Below, piece by piece: positions 39,624 through 58,799 of a stretch of 64,000 bases of DNA. Origin of the DNA: Botryococcus braunii (lineage: Eukaryota; Chlorophyta; Trebouxiophyceae); assembly GCA_002005505.1 (NCBI GenBank), contig KV908344.1:478679-542678 (forward strand), read 5' to 3'. A program made the translations under genes and the position numbers. Within the stretch, counting starts at the first letter, position 1, and every line of letters starts with the position of its first letter. Under the pieces are notes generated by a model that was not told where the DNA came from, ran no database searches, and was given only the letters and a program-made list of their open reading frames with translations.

Positions 39624-39734
39624 CTATGAATGATAAAGCACAGCTAAAACTTCAATTATGAATTTCCCAGAAAGGTAAACTGTGAGTAAGAAATGGTCCT
39701 GGTACACTCGAGTTCCCTTGCGCCGCTGCGCCAT
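39624..39734 (-). CDS. Short ORF upstream of element F gag, possible relic of the A/B extra ORF
   Basis: A 36-codon frame starts MAQRRKGTR in the same place where A and B have the 165-codon frame starting MAKRRR. Farther on, another open stretch ends with VQDWL...DMEGIVG shortly before gag, resembling VQDLL...DLEGIVE at the end of the A/B frame. I infer that F carries a decayed or strongly diverged version. The match is short. Confidence 0.35.
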   Translation of the reverse strand: MAQRRKGTRVYQDHFLLTVYLSGKFIIEVLAVLYHS

Positions 39735-39812
39735 GCTCGAGCTCCTTTGTTGACGCTTACGTCTGACCCATCCGTAGACGACCTTCACTCCTGCTTTTAC
39801 TTGGCTCAGCTG

Positions 39813-39833
39813 GAAGGGCGTGGGCCCATAACC
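39813..39833 (-). promoter_or_regulatory. Primer binding site of element F
   Basis: On the minus strand GGTTATGGGCCCACG adjoins the 5' LTR, complementary to the anticodon arm of initiator tRNA-Met. An inverted pair GCCCATAACC (39824-39833) and GGTTATGGGC (39841-39850) with a 7-nt loop spans the junction. Confidence 0.78.
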
Positions 39834-40527
39834 TGTGAAAGGTTATGGGCAATCGGCTTTCCCTGTACAAAGCAGACAGGTCGTCAATAGACGAAGTTAC
39901 TCCAGCTACAGTCCGTACGACTGTCTGCTGAGTGCCACACACAACTGTCGGACAAGACTAGCATCTGGTGATGCCCAGCATCTTTCACAACCAGTTCCGT
40001 TACATCATTATCTTGTACACAAGCACCGATCAAGCAATCACTAGATAAGGCTCTAGACGGCTACGTTCAAGTACATGCCTATACTCCCTGAAGTCACTGT
40101 CCCTTATCTGTTTGAGTGACTACAGGGTACACTAAGCTTGTTCACTCTCACAATAGCAACAATGATACAACACACACTGCCGCACCGTACCTGTACAAAG
40201 CAGACAGGTCGTCAATAGACGAAGTTACTCCAGCTACAGTCCGTACGACTGTCTGCTGAGTGCCACACACAACTGTCGGACAAGACTAGCATCTGGTGAT
40301 GCCCAGCATCTTTCACAACCAGTTGGTATTCACTCCGGTGGGGCAGCCTTAAGAGTTCATCCGACAAACGTGTGATCTAGATAGGATTGTACCTTATGTT
40401 CGAAAACGTCCAGAATCTGCCGTGTCTCAAGGTACCTTATGTTCTCAATGGACCCATATCCTAATAGTGCACACATGAAGATCACTTAAAGCACAAGGCA
40501 TTCAATAATAATGTTCAGAACTCAACA
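39834..40527 (-). repeat. 5' LTR of element F
   Basis: The LTR is 694 bp and pairs with 33517-34210, with no difference seen. Confidence 0.95.
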
Positions 40528-41324
40528 CTGAGATTGCTATGTCTACTGCTTACCACCCTCAGACAGACGGGCAGACAGAGAGAATGAATCGGACCATGGA
40601 AGACATGTTAAGAGGGTTTGTGGGGCCGAGACAGGATGACTGGTGCAAGTATTTAAGCATGGTGGAGTTTGCTTACAATAACTCTCTCCAGGCTTCCACA
40701 CTGCAGACACCCTTCTTCCTGAATCACGGGCGCCATCCCCTTACTCCCTTGTCTTCTGCTGTTCCTTCACGTTCTGCGAATCCTGCTGTGTCTGAGTGGG
40801 TTGAGGGGCTGCAGACTGCCTTGAAAAGTGCCAAGTCTAATCTTGCCTCTTCACAGCAACGGCAGAAGTCTTATGCAGATAGAAAGAGACGAGACCACCC
40901 TTTTAAGGTGGGGGACCAGGTGTTGTTGGCTGCAAGGAAGAACCAGCTTTCACCTGGGCTCTCGTCAAAGTTATCAGCTAAGTATTTTGGGCCCTTTACT
41001 ATTGCTGCAGCAGTTGGTACTCGTGCTTTTAGACTTATTTTGCCTGAGACTGTGAACATTCATCCTGTGTTTCATGTTTCCCAGCTGAAGCCTTATGTGT
41101 CTTCATCTGTACCAGTTACTGTTACTTCACCACCTCCTTTGTATGCAGACAAGCGTGGCGGCGTTTATGAAGTTGAGGCCATCATTGCTAAAAAGAGAGT
41201 TGGAAAATCTTGGCGGTACTTGGTCAAATGGATGGGCTATGATGAGACTGAGAACACTTGGGAGCCCCTTGCCCATGTTCGCCACTTGGCAGACGACGTG
41301 GCAGCTGTCCCAGTCCTTTCTTAA

Positions 41325-42077
41325 GTCCCACTTGCGGGCATCCCTTGTTGAGCCACTTGCGGCCGTGAGACTTTTCCAGCCATTTGCGGCTGATGACCCT
41401 TGGACTTCGCCAGCCAGCTTGGATCTGGGAGGGAGGGAGGGTGGAAGGGTCTGGGAGGGGGATTCGTGAATTGGGACTTGCATGCATGTCTCTTATTTAT
41501 ATGCTTTGCATGGGTTATGTTTCCTTGACCCACGGCTCCATTTTGTGATGCACTTGCTGTGGCAGTGTAGCTGCAAATTGTAGTTCCGTGCATGAGTAAC
41601 TTGCTTTGGTATCTTACCCATGAGATACACTATGTGGCAGTTAGTTGTGTATAGCTTGCTGCTCTAGACGATATGCCTTATGCCTTTAGTTGGAAAGCCA
41701 CCTCAAGCGAAGGTTACACTGCAGTGCAGGGTAACTGGACCTAAGGTTTGGACAAGTGCTAGTCTAATGACTCAACCTAATTGTTTCATCACTGGTGTGA
41801 GTGCTGTCTAGAGAGTTCGTCCCCTAAGTTAGAGGATCCGCCTTGCAGACGATAGTCCTTAGAATGTTAAGGTATTCGAGCATTGAGCAGATGAGTCCCT
41901 CGTCTGTGTCGTGCTAAATTGCTTTGTGGACTTCATCCTCTGACTTGCTGGTTTGGTAACTATAGGAGGTGTGATTATCTATAGTTACAGTAAGCAGGGT
42001 TCGTGATGCCCCTGTCTTACGTTTGTGGCCCCATTGCCATAAACAACAGCTCATAGATTATGCCAAGGGGGAGGGCA
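41325..42077 (+). other. 3' non-coding region and PPT of element D
   Basis: About 750 bp lies between the chromodomain stop and the 3' LTR. It ends in CCAAGGGGGAGGGCA, the likely polypurine tract. No reading frame of note is present. Confidence 0.7.
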
Positions 42078-43046
<969 letters not shown>

Positions 43047-43940
43047 AACTTTCCCATTTTGCCCAGATCCCTATAGGCCTATAGGGAATAGCTAGCATGT
43101 GGCAAGCGGCGTCAACCCCTTCTAGCCCACCATGTCTGATTACGAAAACAACGCATATGCATTTGCATATGCTAGTATGTATGTGTCCATATGCATATGC
43201 TAGTACATACATATCTACAAACTCGCATTACGATGGACGACGGAATTGCATGCTTAAGCTTCAAGTTATTTTCCAGAACATTACCCGCGCTTGTAGCACT
43301 TACTGTCCTAAGAAGATCAAGCAGATAATGTATATTGCAAATTGCAGCAGTATGGAACATTCCTGAACATGAAACAGTCCTCCCGCTTTTTCCGCGCTTC
43401 TGCTTCTTTTGATCTTAATGATTGTGGCCTTGCAAGTCAATTGACAGTTACGACACAGGCCGCCTATGTAGGCACGAACCTAGCCCGCGATTTCCAACGG
43501 TTGACCTACTGGACTGGGGCGCACCTTCGTATTGGGTATGGGTAGCCGGAAGTAACCGACTGACAATAACCGCAAGGTACAGAAATTCGACAGCTGCCTA
43601 AAATTTATTCGGGAGCGTGCGAGGATTGAACCAAATTTCAAACAAAATTTGATCTCACAGGATATCCTGAAGTGACAGTTCGCTATCGTGTAGGGAATTG
43701 GGCTCGACGTCCCGCGGAGTGATGAGCATCGGACCTCATCGCGACGACGTTGAAGGCCACAAAGCCAACAAACATTACTTAAAACCAGCTGTGGTTGAGA
43801 AATGGCGCACATGACTGTCTACGTTGGTCTACACATGAAATATGTCTCATGATCTTGGCGGTTTGCTCGTAGCTCTCAGTATGGGTTGATTACCCCTTCC
43901 GACCTCTGTAACCTGCACCAATTGCGTCCAGCTCTTGTAA
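43047..43940. other. Upstream region of the first bZIP gene
   Basis: No gene or element is seen. The inverted word ATATGCATTTGCATAT near 43155 and repeated CATATGC words stand out. It is presumed to hold the promoter and 5' leader of the gene starting at 43941. Confidence 0.5.
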
Positions 43941-49174
<5,234 letters not shown>

Positions 49175-50570
49175 TAACCGGATGCGTTTGAGAGTTACCC
49201 AGTACATGCACGCATGCTCTGAGGGATGAGGATCCAGGCAGATACACCGGGGGCAGATACACCGGAGTGTTCAGCTTGTGCACATGTTGCCGGAGTGTGT
49301 GCCACTGTCAGTTTTGAGATTGCTTGTGGCGTAATGCTGCACACAGCCAAGCCAGGGTAGAGTATTTGTGCATATACAGGTTTTGTGTAAGAACTTTGCT
49401 GTGGAATAGCAGGTACTCTAACGTGGTGCATGGCCACTCTGGCACTTGTTGCTATTGTAGCTTTTGATTCTCTCGTTTGTCAGTGCGTGTGGCTCGGGTG
49501 TGGCTCGGTGGGGCTGGATGGGGTTGGAAAGGACCCCTGTACTCTATTGAGGCACGGCGGTACATTTGATGTGCATTAGTCAGAGCATTTATATTCGTCC
49601 CCCTGCGCCATGCCCACAAGTCGTAGAAGTTTGGGTTTGTCACTGGAGTCGGCTAGTTCTGGGCTTTACTGGCCTTATTCTGTATATTTCGAAGGGGAGG
49701 AAGGGGGTTAAAAATGTACTCTTGCTTCAATAAGGCTTGCTGGTACCTTCCAGACTTGCATAAGGATACATGCGGTCAGCCTTGTGGGAAGAAGGGCAGC
49801 ACTCCACACTTAATGAATTTGCAAAATTAGGGAACAGATGCAAGCGTTTTCTTTTCTTTCATGAGCAGCCACTCTTGCATGGCAGAGGTCCAGGACTGAA
49901 GTGTGATATGCGCAAGGAACAAGGTTATGAAGGGGAGTTTAAAGGTATACTTTTGAATCTTTACATCAGTACGTCAAATACAGGTGCTCTGAATTCTGGA
50001 GATCGTGCTTGATGCTGGTTGGGGTCAGATGTCTCCCGAGATGAAGCCCTTGTCACGGTTGCGGTAGATAGTGGACGGAGTGGGAGTGAATCTGAAGCAA
50101 AAAGGGTTAACGGGTGTGAATCAGGTCCAGTCTCCTGAAGTATACCGTGGTGTATGCTGGAGTTGAAGGGCTAACCTTTTTGAACAGAAATTTTGGCTAG
50201 AGACCATCCAGCTGCAGGTGGGTTGCGAATATGTATGGGAGCATACGGAGTTGCAATCGATGATCTTCGATTGCAATGAGTCAAAGTGATTGGAAACCCA
50301 TGGACAGCATCGCTTCGCGGGCAGCGCACTACTGATAGTGGCTTTCGCTGCCTCAATAAGCTTGTTCTGAAGCCATCTCATTGTCCGTTAGTACGTCCTG
50401 TCTTTTAAACATGCACGTGTTATACAGTCGTGATTTCGATGCAGTGTGACCAGCTTCGCAGTGGATTCAAAGTTCAGGAGTATTGCAGGTGTCTCTGATG
50501 TCATGAACTGTCATTAGATGTGGAAGACTTCGGTGATGTATCATTGAAATATTAAGTTGAGTTACCCGGA
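49175..50570. other. Intergenic region between the bZIP paralogues, left part
   Basis: I see no gene, element or clear repeat. It should include the 3' untranslated end of the first bZIP gene. Confidence 0.5.
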
Positions 50571-50582
50571 AAAAATACTGTG

Positions 50583-50975
50583 GCCTCGTTACACTCCTTG
50601 AGGGCACAAACCCCAACTGCTAGCTAGCTTGGTTGGATTCCATTTTAAGCACTTAGGAGTCCTTCCAGGGGTTTCTGCCAGGTCTATCTATAGCTATCTA
50701 GCTATGGCTCATCCTTCTCATAAGCAGCAGCAGCAGCAAGCCTGTAAGCAGACTAGATAGACCCAGCTGAAATCCCTGGATGGGTGCCTAAGTGCTAGTT
50801 GTTCAGGACTACATAGTAAGCATTTGAAATCCCTGAAAGGACTCCTAAGTACCATAAGTATTCTGTTATAAAGGTGCGCGGTTAGGATATGCTTCGTTTT
50901 TTGTTTTAAAGAAGGGAACCCAACCAAGCTAGCTTTTGGTGATTGTGCCCTCAACCGGTACAAGGAGGCCTTTGT
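50583..50975. repeat. Foldback or MITE-like inverted repeat
   Basis: The left arm (about 50583-50690) and right arm (about 50820-50975) are imperfect inverted copies. Matching words include CTTGAGGGCACAA, AGCTAGCTTGGTTGG and ACTTAGGAGTCCTTTC. The centre holds a CAG repeat, CAGCAGCAGCAGCAAG. No transposase is present. Target duplications were not clear. Confidence 0.6.
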
Positions 50976-51532
50976 GTACTTGATATACGTTTCTAGATAT
51001 ACGTGGTCGCATATATGGTCGCGACTGCACTCTTATAACTGAAGGCCAAGCAATGGTGCAGACGCGACTACATCTGAACTTGTCCGTTCATGACATCTTT
51101 TGAACCGAAGTAAGGCAGAACAAGTTACATCTGTCCAGCCACGAGGGCACGAGCGGCTCCTTGAGATCACTGACCATCGTAAGCATTGCTGTTTTTTTAT
51201 TAATAGTATTTTTTGAGTAACTGGGTGAATACAATTTTGGCCAATGAGATTCGAGAGTGAATCCTTAATAAAGGGACTGGGCTGCTGAAGCCTTTGGTCA
51301 TTTGGTTCGGGCAGGGGTGCAACACATAGTTTGGAATATCTGTTCTATTGGACTTAGCTAAGTTACCGAGGTTTGTAGCTTATAAGCAGGTACCTTTGCC
51401 CTCCAAATACCAAACTATGGCGCTGCAACCGTACACGCGTGACAGTACTAGTACTGTAAATCGATTTGCATCTTGTTTCCCTTCAAAGAAACTTGCGCAG
51501 TAGTGGTTCCACAAACTATGCAGCTCTCGCTG

Positions 51533-51953
51533 AACGTCAGCCCTGGCCGGCGAGGCAGCAGAAGGGGGCCCCGGGGTTGCCGACCCCATAGGTGCAGAGA
51601 ATAAGTCATCTCATATATGGGAGCAGTTATCTATAGGGACAGGGGATAACTCTGTAAGGGAGGCAGATCTGATCAGATCTCTAGAGGATGATGATGATTA
51701 TAATACCGTTTCCTTAGGGGCAGAGGATAACCCTGTACGTGCGGCAGAACATAACGCCAAAAACTTGCTCCTCTTGACAGAGACTGGTTGCGTGATTGCC
51801 GCAAGTTCAAGGTTGGCGCACGGGATAAAGGAAGTGCCAGCCGTTACCCTTGGGACCCCTTTGGCAATGAGCATCGCAGCCAACGTTGCTGCATGCAAAT
51901 CTTTGCAAACCTCTGCGCAAATTGCGCAGAGTTTTGAAGCCACCGCTCTATGA
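51533..51953 (+). other. Open frame of about 140 codons without a good start, uncertain
   Basis: The plus frame is open from 51533 to a TGA at 51951 with no ATG near its start. It has an internal repeat at protein level (SIGTGDNSVREAD against SLGAEDNPVRAAE), from a repeat of about 105 bp. It could be a terminal exon, or a minisatellite that happens to stay open. I recognise no domain. Confidence 0.25.
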
Positions 51954-52261
51954 GTATGTGATCATGAGTGCTGAACAAGCTGCGTTTTGGAGCACATGTA
52001 TATAAGGTGAGTTGCATTTAAGGTGCACAGAATTCCTCCTTAGGAGGCCAATAATTGACTTGGCTTTACTTCAATATTTTAAAGCTTCAGAGCTGGAGCA
52101 GCATGCTGGTAGCCATGACGGGGCGCACTGAGCTATGAAACCTACTTTGCAGTCACCAAGACAAGTCATTCGCAAGGGCTATCGATGTACATAACATCCT
52201 AAGAGGATCTCTGCTTCTGGGTGAGGCAAGGAGGACAAGCTTGTCAACAGCGCCATTGAAT

Positions 52262-52452
52262 TCAATGTTCAAATATGCGGCTTCCACAGCCCAAGCCCCA
52301 TTAGCTAATGATCTACAGAGTAAACTTGCCCCATCCACAAGCTGAACTCTTTTACTGGCTCCCTGGCTGACGCTCAAGTGCTGAATCCAGGCGGTCCCAA
52401 CATCTACTTGGACTTGGGCTGTGGAGGCTTAAGCCGCATATTCAAATGGCAC
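52262..52452. repeat. Inverted repeat with arms of about 38 bp
   Basis: TTCAAATATGCGGCTTCCAC AGCCCAAG near 52267-52296 is repeated inverted near 52412-52447 (CTTGGGCTGTGG, AAGCCGCATATTCAAA). The loop is about 115 bp. A hairpin could form in DNA or RNA. Confidence 0.7.
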
Positions 52453-52470
52453 TGCAGTGCCCCACCCACC

Positions 52471-52486
52471 CACCCCCCCCCCGCCC

Positions 52487-52572
<86 letters not shown>
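52471..52572. repeat. Poly-C and (CA)n microsatellite
   Basis: A C run of about 30 with a few A and G interruptions is followed by a CA run of about 70 bp. Confidence 0.95.
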
Positions 52573-52575
<3 letters not shown>

Positions 52576-53085
52576 GGCCGGGGACGACGGTTAGACCAGC
52601 AAGGTGTGTCCTTGGAAGCTGAAGCGAAAGGGGAGGAAGGCAGAACTAAAGAAGACAGTGCCGCAGAACCGATGTGCAGTCGTACCGCCGACCTTTTTGA
52701 GCGACAACATCTTTATCCCGTACGACGGGAAACAGAACCTCAAATTATGATGGATATTGTAACGGGAGAGAAATACATCCAAATGACGACTGTAACCCGG
52801 AGGGGTTGCTATCTGGTGAATGTGTGATTTTGCAGAGGTTGGCTCAACAACTGTGATGCATCATGTATCTTGGTGTTTGTCTTGATTCCGGGAGTGTGGT
52901 TGTATGGCGGTATTGCTAGGACAGCCTGAGCAAAAGCCTCGTTTCGGTTTTGATACCGTTCTTGCAGGCGGGTTGTGTGGTGATTCCTTTCAGGGCAACT
53001 AGACAACATCTGGCTTTCTAGATTCGAAGTCTCCCAGGCAAATACATGCCCTGGAAGGTTGTCACGACTCCGGGAATTGAGTAAG

Positions 53086-53839
53086 ATGTGGAGTGATTTC
53101 CAAAGTGCTGGATCCCTGCCACAGGACGGGAGCCCGTTTAGGCCGGATCGTTGGGACCCAAACAACAGTTTTGTGGGGGACGCCTTCATCGATGTAGATT
53201 TCTTTAACCTGATAAACCAAATGAGGGAGGCAAAAGAAGCTAATGATTTGAAAAACAACGAAGACACTTCTAGCAACAGTCGGGGACCGGAAGGCTGTGC
53301 TGATGTCCACGACGAATTAGATGACCTGCAGCCTCCACCGTCAAAACAACGTCATTCAACAGATATACTCGAACCATCAGATCCTCGTTCACGCAATATG
53401 CTGGCACAACGGGCTTACAGACGCAGAGTAAAGGTAAAGGTTTCAAACTGGCTTTGTGGGGGGTGTCCACCCTCTCTTGTTTAGTCTGACCCAAAGGAGG
53501 GGCTTGAAATGGCAACAGTGACCCTCTATAGTGTATAGGTTCACAGCTTTGCAAAGTCCTGTTGTATCCTCAATCGCCACCAATTTGCAGACACACAGAA
53601 ATGTTATAGAGTAGCAGGCACTTCTGAGGCCAACCAGGTACGACTGCAAATTATTAATTTTATAATCGCTTCATGCAGTTTCTGGAAATTAGTTCGGCTC
53701 ATAGATAGAAAGTTCAAGGGGCTGCTTTATGAAGCAAGTCAATAGGTGGATGAGGAGGGGAGGAAGGGAGGGAGGTAGGGAGGGTGAGATCGAAGGCGGG
53801 AGGGGGGGGGGGAGAGTGGAAGGGAGGGAGGGGGAGGGA

Positions 53840-53912
<73 letters not shown>

Positions 53913-56588
53913 ATACAGAGAGTGAGGGAGGGAGGGAGAGAAAGAGAGAGAGAGAGGAGGGGGGGGGAGAGAGAGGGGGGGGGGGGAGGGAGGAAGAAAG
54001 AGGGGCGTGGGTGATCTAGTGTCCGGTACAACATGCAGACGTAGGGGAGGCTGTAGATGCTGAAGGAGCGGGTGGACTGGACATTCTGCAGGAGAAAACG
54101 CAAATTCAAGAAAGGAAGTTAAGGGAGCTGGAATCCTTGGTTCAGAAGGAGCGGGAACAGGTGGATGCGCTCCGAATGCGCAATGCGGTGCTGGAAGCTG
54201 CTGGCCGCTTGCAAACTGGCAGCAACCCTGTCACCGAAATCAAACAGGTGAGTCGCTCAGCACCTCGAGCAGCCAGCTGATGCACTCACACGTGGACTCA
54301 TACCCTGGCGTGGGGCGTTACCCAAAGTTCGGTTGCTTAACTAAAAGCCCTAAGTTTGGTAGCTCATCTAAAAGTTCGGTAGCATTGTGTAAAAGTTCCT
54401 GCAATCTGTGATGCCTTCCCAGAACACCGTTGGGGGGGCGTCATGCTTGTGTTTGTCGTTGCCCCATTCACAGAATCTGTGGTGAGGTGTGTACCCACGG
54501 AGCTGCCATGTGGCGCCAGACTGGCCTTAGCAGTCGGCACCTCGGCCACTGCACCTTCTTGGCAGCTTCTGTGAATGCTGGCTGGGGCTGCGGCCACGGA
54601 TGGTGGGGAACTTGGCAGGACAGAGGTTGTGTATTTTGGAGAATGATTTCTAAGGGCAGGTCTTGGGACTCCAGTTGTCATGCTTGGGAATTTCTCTGCC
54701 AGGGGATGTTGGACAGAGATCCCTTCCCATGAGCCTGAATGTGGGGTTGCTTTCTTCTTCGAGGTCTTGTTCTTTGTGGCTATTCTCCCTTCATCTGACT
54801 CCCCCCCCCCCTCCTCCTCCTCCTCCAACACTTTCCGTTCCCCTTACTCGTCTTTCCCTCTCCTCCCCCTTTTCTTCCTCTCGCCCTCCGCATCCCTTAC
54901 CCATCAGTGCTTTGCTTTCCTGCTGAGGAAGATAGGTGTACTGGAAGTGCAGTAAGCAGAGGCCCATATCAAAAAGCTGTTTAGAGGGGAGGCATTGATC
55001 CACTTGGGTTCGCTTGGAAACACACAGTGTGTTGTTTAGTGCAGAGTCATGCAAAGGTGTCTTTATGCATCTGCAGAGGAGATGTGTTCAAACTTGTATA
55101 TGTACATGGCCACGTCGAGATGTCAATCTGGGGAAGTAAGGGGGCAAGTTGCTGTATTGGGATGACGTGAAATATTTCCCTTGAGATGTCTTGAAGTGTT
55201 TCCCTTGAGGTGTCCTGGAATGTTTCCCTTGGGTTGTCCTGAAATGTTTCCCTTGAGAGATGCCCTGAAATGTTTCCCTTGAGTCGCGCCTAAAATGTTT
55301 GCTTGAGAGATGTCCGTAACTGTTTCCCTTGAGAATTGCCCTTCAATGTTCTCTCTCATTGCACGACAGGAGAGAAGTCCTGAAATGCTTCTGGGAATTT
55401 GCGTCCCAGGAGACAGAAGTAGAGGAGGAGTGGAGGCCCGGGCCTGGGGTTGGAAACATTCCTGCCCTCTACACCATGGTCCTCGACAAAGTGGCAGATC
55501 GACAGGTCAGATTGACGACGCAGGATGTTGCCAACATGACCATAGAAACTTTCGAACCCATTTACACGGTGTGTTCCTCTTGAGACATAACCTGTCATGC
55601 CTGAGTTTGGAAGATGCTGGTGTGTCTCCTGATCAAGGACGCTTCGGCCCTACGTTCTGCAACACATATCTCGGTACCGCTGTCAAGTAAGGGTTTGGGG
55701 GACTCTAATGTCAAGTAAGGGTTTAGGGGACTCTCGTGTCAAGTAAGGGTTTAGCGGAATCTTGTGTCAAGTAAGGGTGTAGGGGACTCTCGTATCAAGG
55801 TTTCAGGGGACTCTAGTGTCAGAGCAGAACCTTGACCAGGTCAAAACCAGGGTTTCAAGAGTGGTTGGGCGCTTGGGTTCCCGTGTTGTGACAACGCCGT
55901 TTCATCAGCATCCTCATCATTCGTCACCTTCACAATCGTTGCCATCACCAACAAACACCATCACCATCATAATTACCACCATCATGATCATCATGTTACA
56001 CAGGGCCACATAAGATATGTTCGCTTCTATGTCGCTTCCTAAACGGGGAACTTAAGAGCAATTGGTCGCAGCTCAATTTTTCTCTGGCAGGCACCCTCCT
56101 TCTACTAAGCTATGGGGTTCTTCGAAGTTTTGTGTAACAGGTTTCCATGCGGAGTTTTGCAGAGAACGATATTCGTGTGTGATCACAGGACATGGTTGCT
56201 TGGAATGTGAGGTTGGAAACCATAGCCTTTATAGCCTGTGTGGTCTTGCGTCGTAGTTCGTGGAATTTAGGGGCAGGAGACTTAAGATTGGAAGGCCTTT
56301 GTAATCACGAGGCATGCTCCTTACAAATAATGGTGGGAGAGTAAAAATAGGATGAAGAAACTGTGTGCTGATATGACGTACATGACTGAAAGCCAGTAGG
56401 AAGCTGTTTTGAACTTGGACGGCCTGTGTGGTCATATGGCCTGCGTCCATTTGAGAGGGCAGGGACTACAGAGGGCTTTGGAAACCTGGTGGTTCGCCTG
56501 ACATGGCTGCCTGAAAGATAGAAGAAGGTCATGCATCTTGACCGTCTTTTTTTAATTGAGGAGGTCATTCTCTCTCTCTCTCTCTCTA

Positions 56589-56619
<31 letters not shown>

Positions 56620-58371
56620 GGAACGAGGTCAGCAACTTATATCTTTCTAAGACAGGAGGAGGTCATACATCTCACATCTCTGTCCTTTTTTAAATCATTT
56701 GTAATATTGTTAAGAGAGGAGGTAAGAGAGGAGGAGGTTGTACATCTTACATCTCTTTCTGAGAGAGGAGACCATACATCTTGAATATTTTTTTAAGAGG
56801 AGATCATGCACCTTAACATCTTTATCAAACAGAGGTGGTCAAAGGGGGGATGGGTTGCCTGTGTGATTGTGTGAGATACCTTTTTGGAAGTGGTTATGAA
56901 CTAACGAGGAGATGGAAATCTGTTGGTCCTGTGACATGCCTTCTTGGAAGAAGGGGGGGGAAGCCAAAGAGGAGATGGCAAGCTGTTTGCTCATGTGACT
57001 TGCCCACCTGAAAAGGGGCAGGAAGGTTGATTCAGGAAGGATTGCCTGCATAGTTGCGGGAAGGGGATCTTCAAAAAGAAAGCAAAGGAAGCTGTATGGA
57101 GAGTGAAAGGCTTTGCGTTGTGTGACGGTTGCGATGGGAAGAGGGCAGGAAGCTGTAAAGGGGATGAAAGCCTTATTGGAGGAGACCCAAGGAGATGAGA
57201 GCCATCCAGCAGCGCAGACGTTGGAGGTATGGAATGCACCCTCCAGACTTGGCCGAATTTCCCTGCAGACTGCTGTTTTGCTTGAAGGTTTGAGAGGAGA
57301 CCATTCGAACTTGCCCAGTATTTGGAAGTACGGTTCCAAGTGCACTCCCATAACACATGCGGGGTTTATGCTGTACATTTCAAATGGTATCATAATCGAA
57401 TGTTTCCAGCGGATACCAGCATTCATGGTCCACATGAGATGTAATCACTCAAAAAGGGTAGTAAACAATTCGTGGTACACATGGGCCGTAATCGATTTCG
57501 TGATACACATGGGAGATAATAACATTATGAGACGTATGGGATGTAAAGACCATCCCTGTGTGCGTAGCAGTACATGTATGGAGCTCCTGATTGTTGTGCT
57601 TCACATTAAGCATAATCTCTTTCTGCATCACAATAGCGTTGACTTGTTTAAGCGCCACCAGGCTGTGATTTGCAATTCCATACCAACCATATCTGCACAG
57701 CAAGCGCATTTGTTCTCAGCTCTTGAAGGGCCTCAAACTTCCTTGCCGACTGACTCCTCCACAAATAGATGCTGCTACTGAGGGGCCAACATCAACTTGC
57801 CAACCCTTTGCCAAGTAAAATCAATGCACGTCCTCCCGCTATATGAATGTATTCACTCGGAGTACTTCAGCAAGTGAAACCACACATAAAGCGTTTATGA
57901 AATAATCGTCTATGAACTTCCGGCCGGCCAAAAGTGCCAGCTAGTTCCTTCAGCTCCGCTGTGCTCTTGAAACGGTTTGTGTCGCATGCATGATGCAGGT
58001 GACCTGTTTCATGAATGATGCATGATGTGACATGGGCAAGACCAGAACACACGATTGTAACAAATAAGCAGCTCTCCAATGCTGTGGCTCTGCAGCTGAC
58101 CTGTTTGTGTGGGGTGCATGCGCAGTGGATCATGAATGAGGCCACAGCCATGTGTGGATTTGTAGGCCGAACCATAAAGTGCAAGCGCTCGCACAGAGTA
58201 ATGGTGGCGGGCCCTCTTGTTGAACCAGCACCCCCTGCAGATTGGGTTGGTTATATGGTAAGGAGAAAAGCCCATCCTAGTCCCTCCTTGCCACATGCAG
58301 ATTGGGGGAGCTGTTCTGGTAATATAAGGTGTCGGAAAAGGCTTCCCTAGTGTCTCTTTGCCCCCTGCAGA

Positions 58372-58412
<41 letters not shown>

Positions 58413-58708
58413 GGGGGGGGGTGTGGGGGTGGGGGGCTTTCTTGGGAAATAAGGGCAAAAACACACTCACACACACTGCACAGCCATCGACCCCGAAACC
58501 CTTCCTTAGTCCCTCCTTGGGCCCTGCAAATCGTGGGGGCGTTATTTTAAGAAAAGGGACCAAAGAAAGGGGGAAAATGCCCCTTCACTTATCCCACTTG
58601 GGTTTCCTGTCTTTCCTCCGAAGGCTATAGCAATGCTGCAGTATACAGGGGATTTTCAAGGCTACTACAACTAGGCTCCTGTTGTTTCCGGGGTTCTGTG
58701 CAATTGGG

Positions 58709-58799
<91 letters not shown>

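Larger units (their letters stand above)
33517..40527 (-). mobile_element. Copia-type LTR retrotransposon F, structurally intact, nested in D
   Basis: The element is 7,011 bp, with 694-bp LTRs (33517-34210 and 39834-40527) that look identical and target duplicates CTGAG at 33512-33516 and 40528-40532. PBS, a single uninterrupted 1,737-codon gag-pol and a PPT are present. It is related to A and B but forms a distinct family. It is the best candidate in the window for an autonomous, recently active element. Confidence 0.95.
22727..41324 (+). pseudogene. Element D pol with chromodomain, split by E and F
   Basis: Coding segments are 22727-24694, 32372-about 32960, about 32974-33516 and 40533-41324. 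The protease shows LLDSGASANFIDD (about residue 218). RT shows CIDYRALNRITV, FGLTNAPATFQ and YLDDILIYS (about 557). After element E come RNase H (VHVDASGFAVGAVL, YDRELLALVHAL, VADALSRR), the integrase zinc-binding region (H-x-H near GHLGINKMYEL, CRSCDTCQRTK), the integrase core (SLDLVTDLP, SDRDPRF, then past element F AYHPQTDGQTERMNR) and a chromodomain (YEVEAIIAKKR, WRYLVKWMGY, ENTWEP). The frame is continuous across both insertions once each 5-bp duplicate is discounted. A one-base frameshift lies near 32960. The chromodomain would direct integration to marked chromatin, as known for chromoviruses. Confidence 0.93.

Noticed and set aside
43342..43812. Short frames on both strands upstream of the first bZIP gene
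   Set aside because: They overlap each other, are short and match nothing I recognise.
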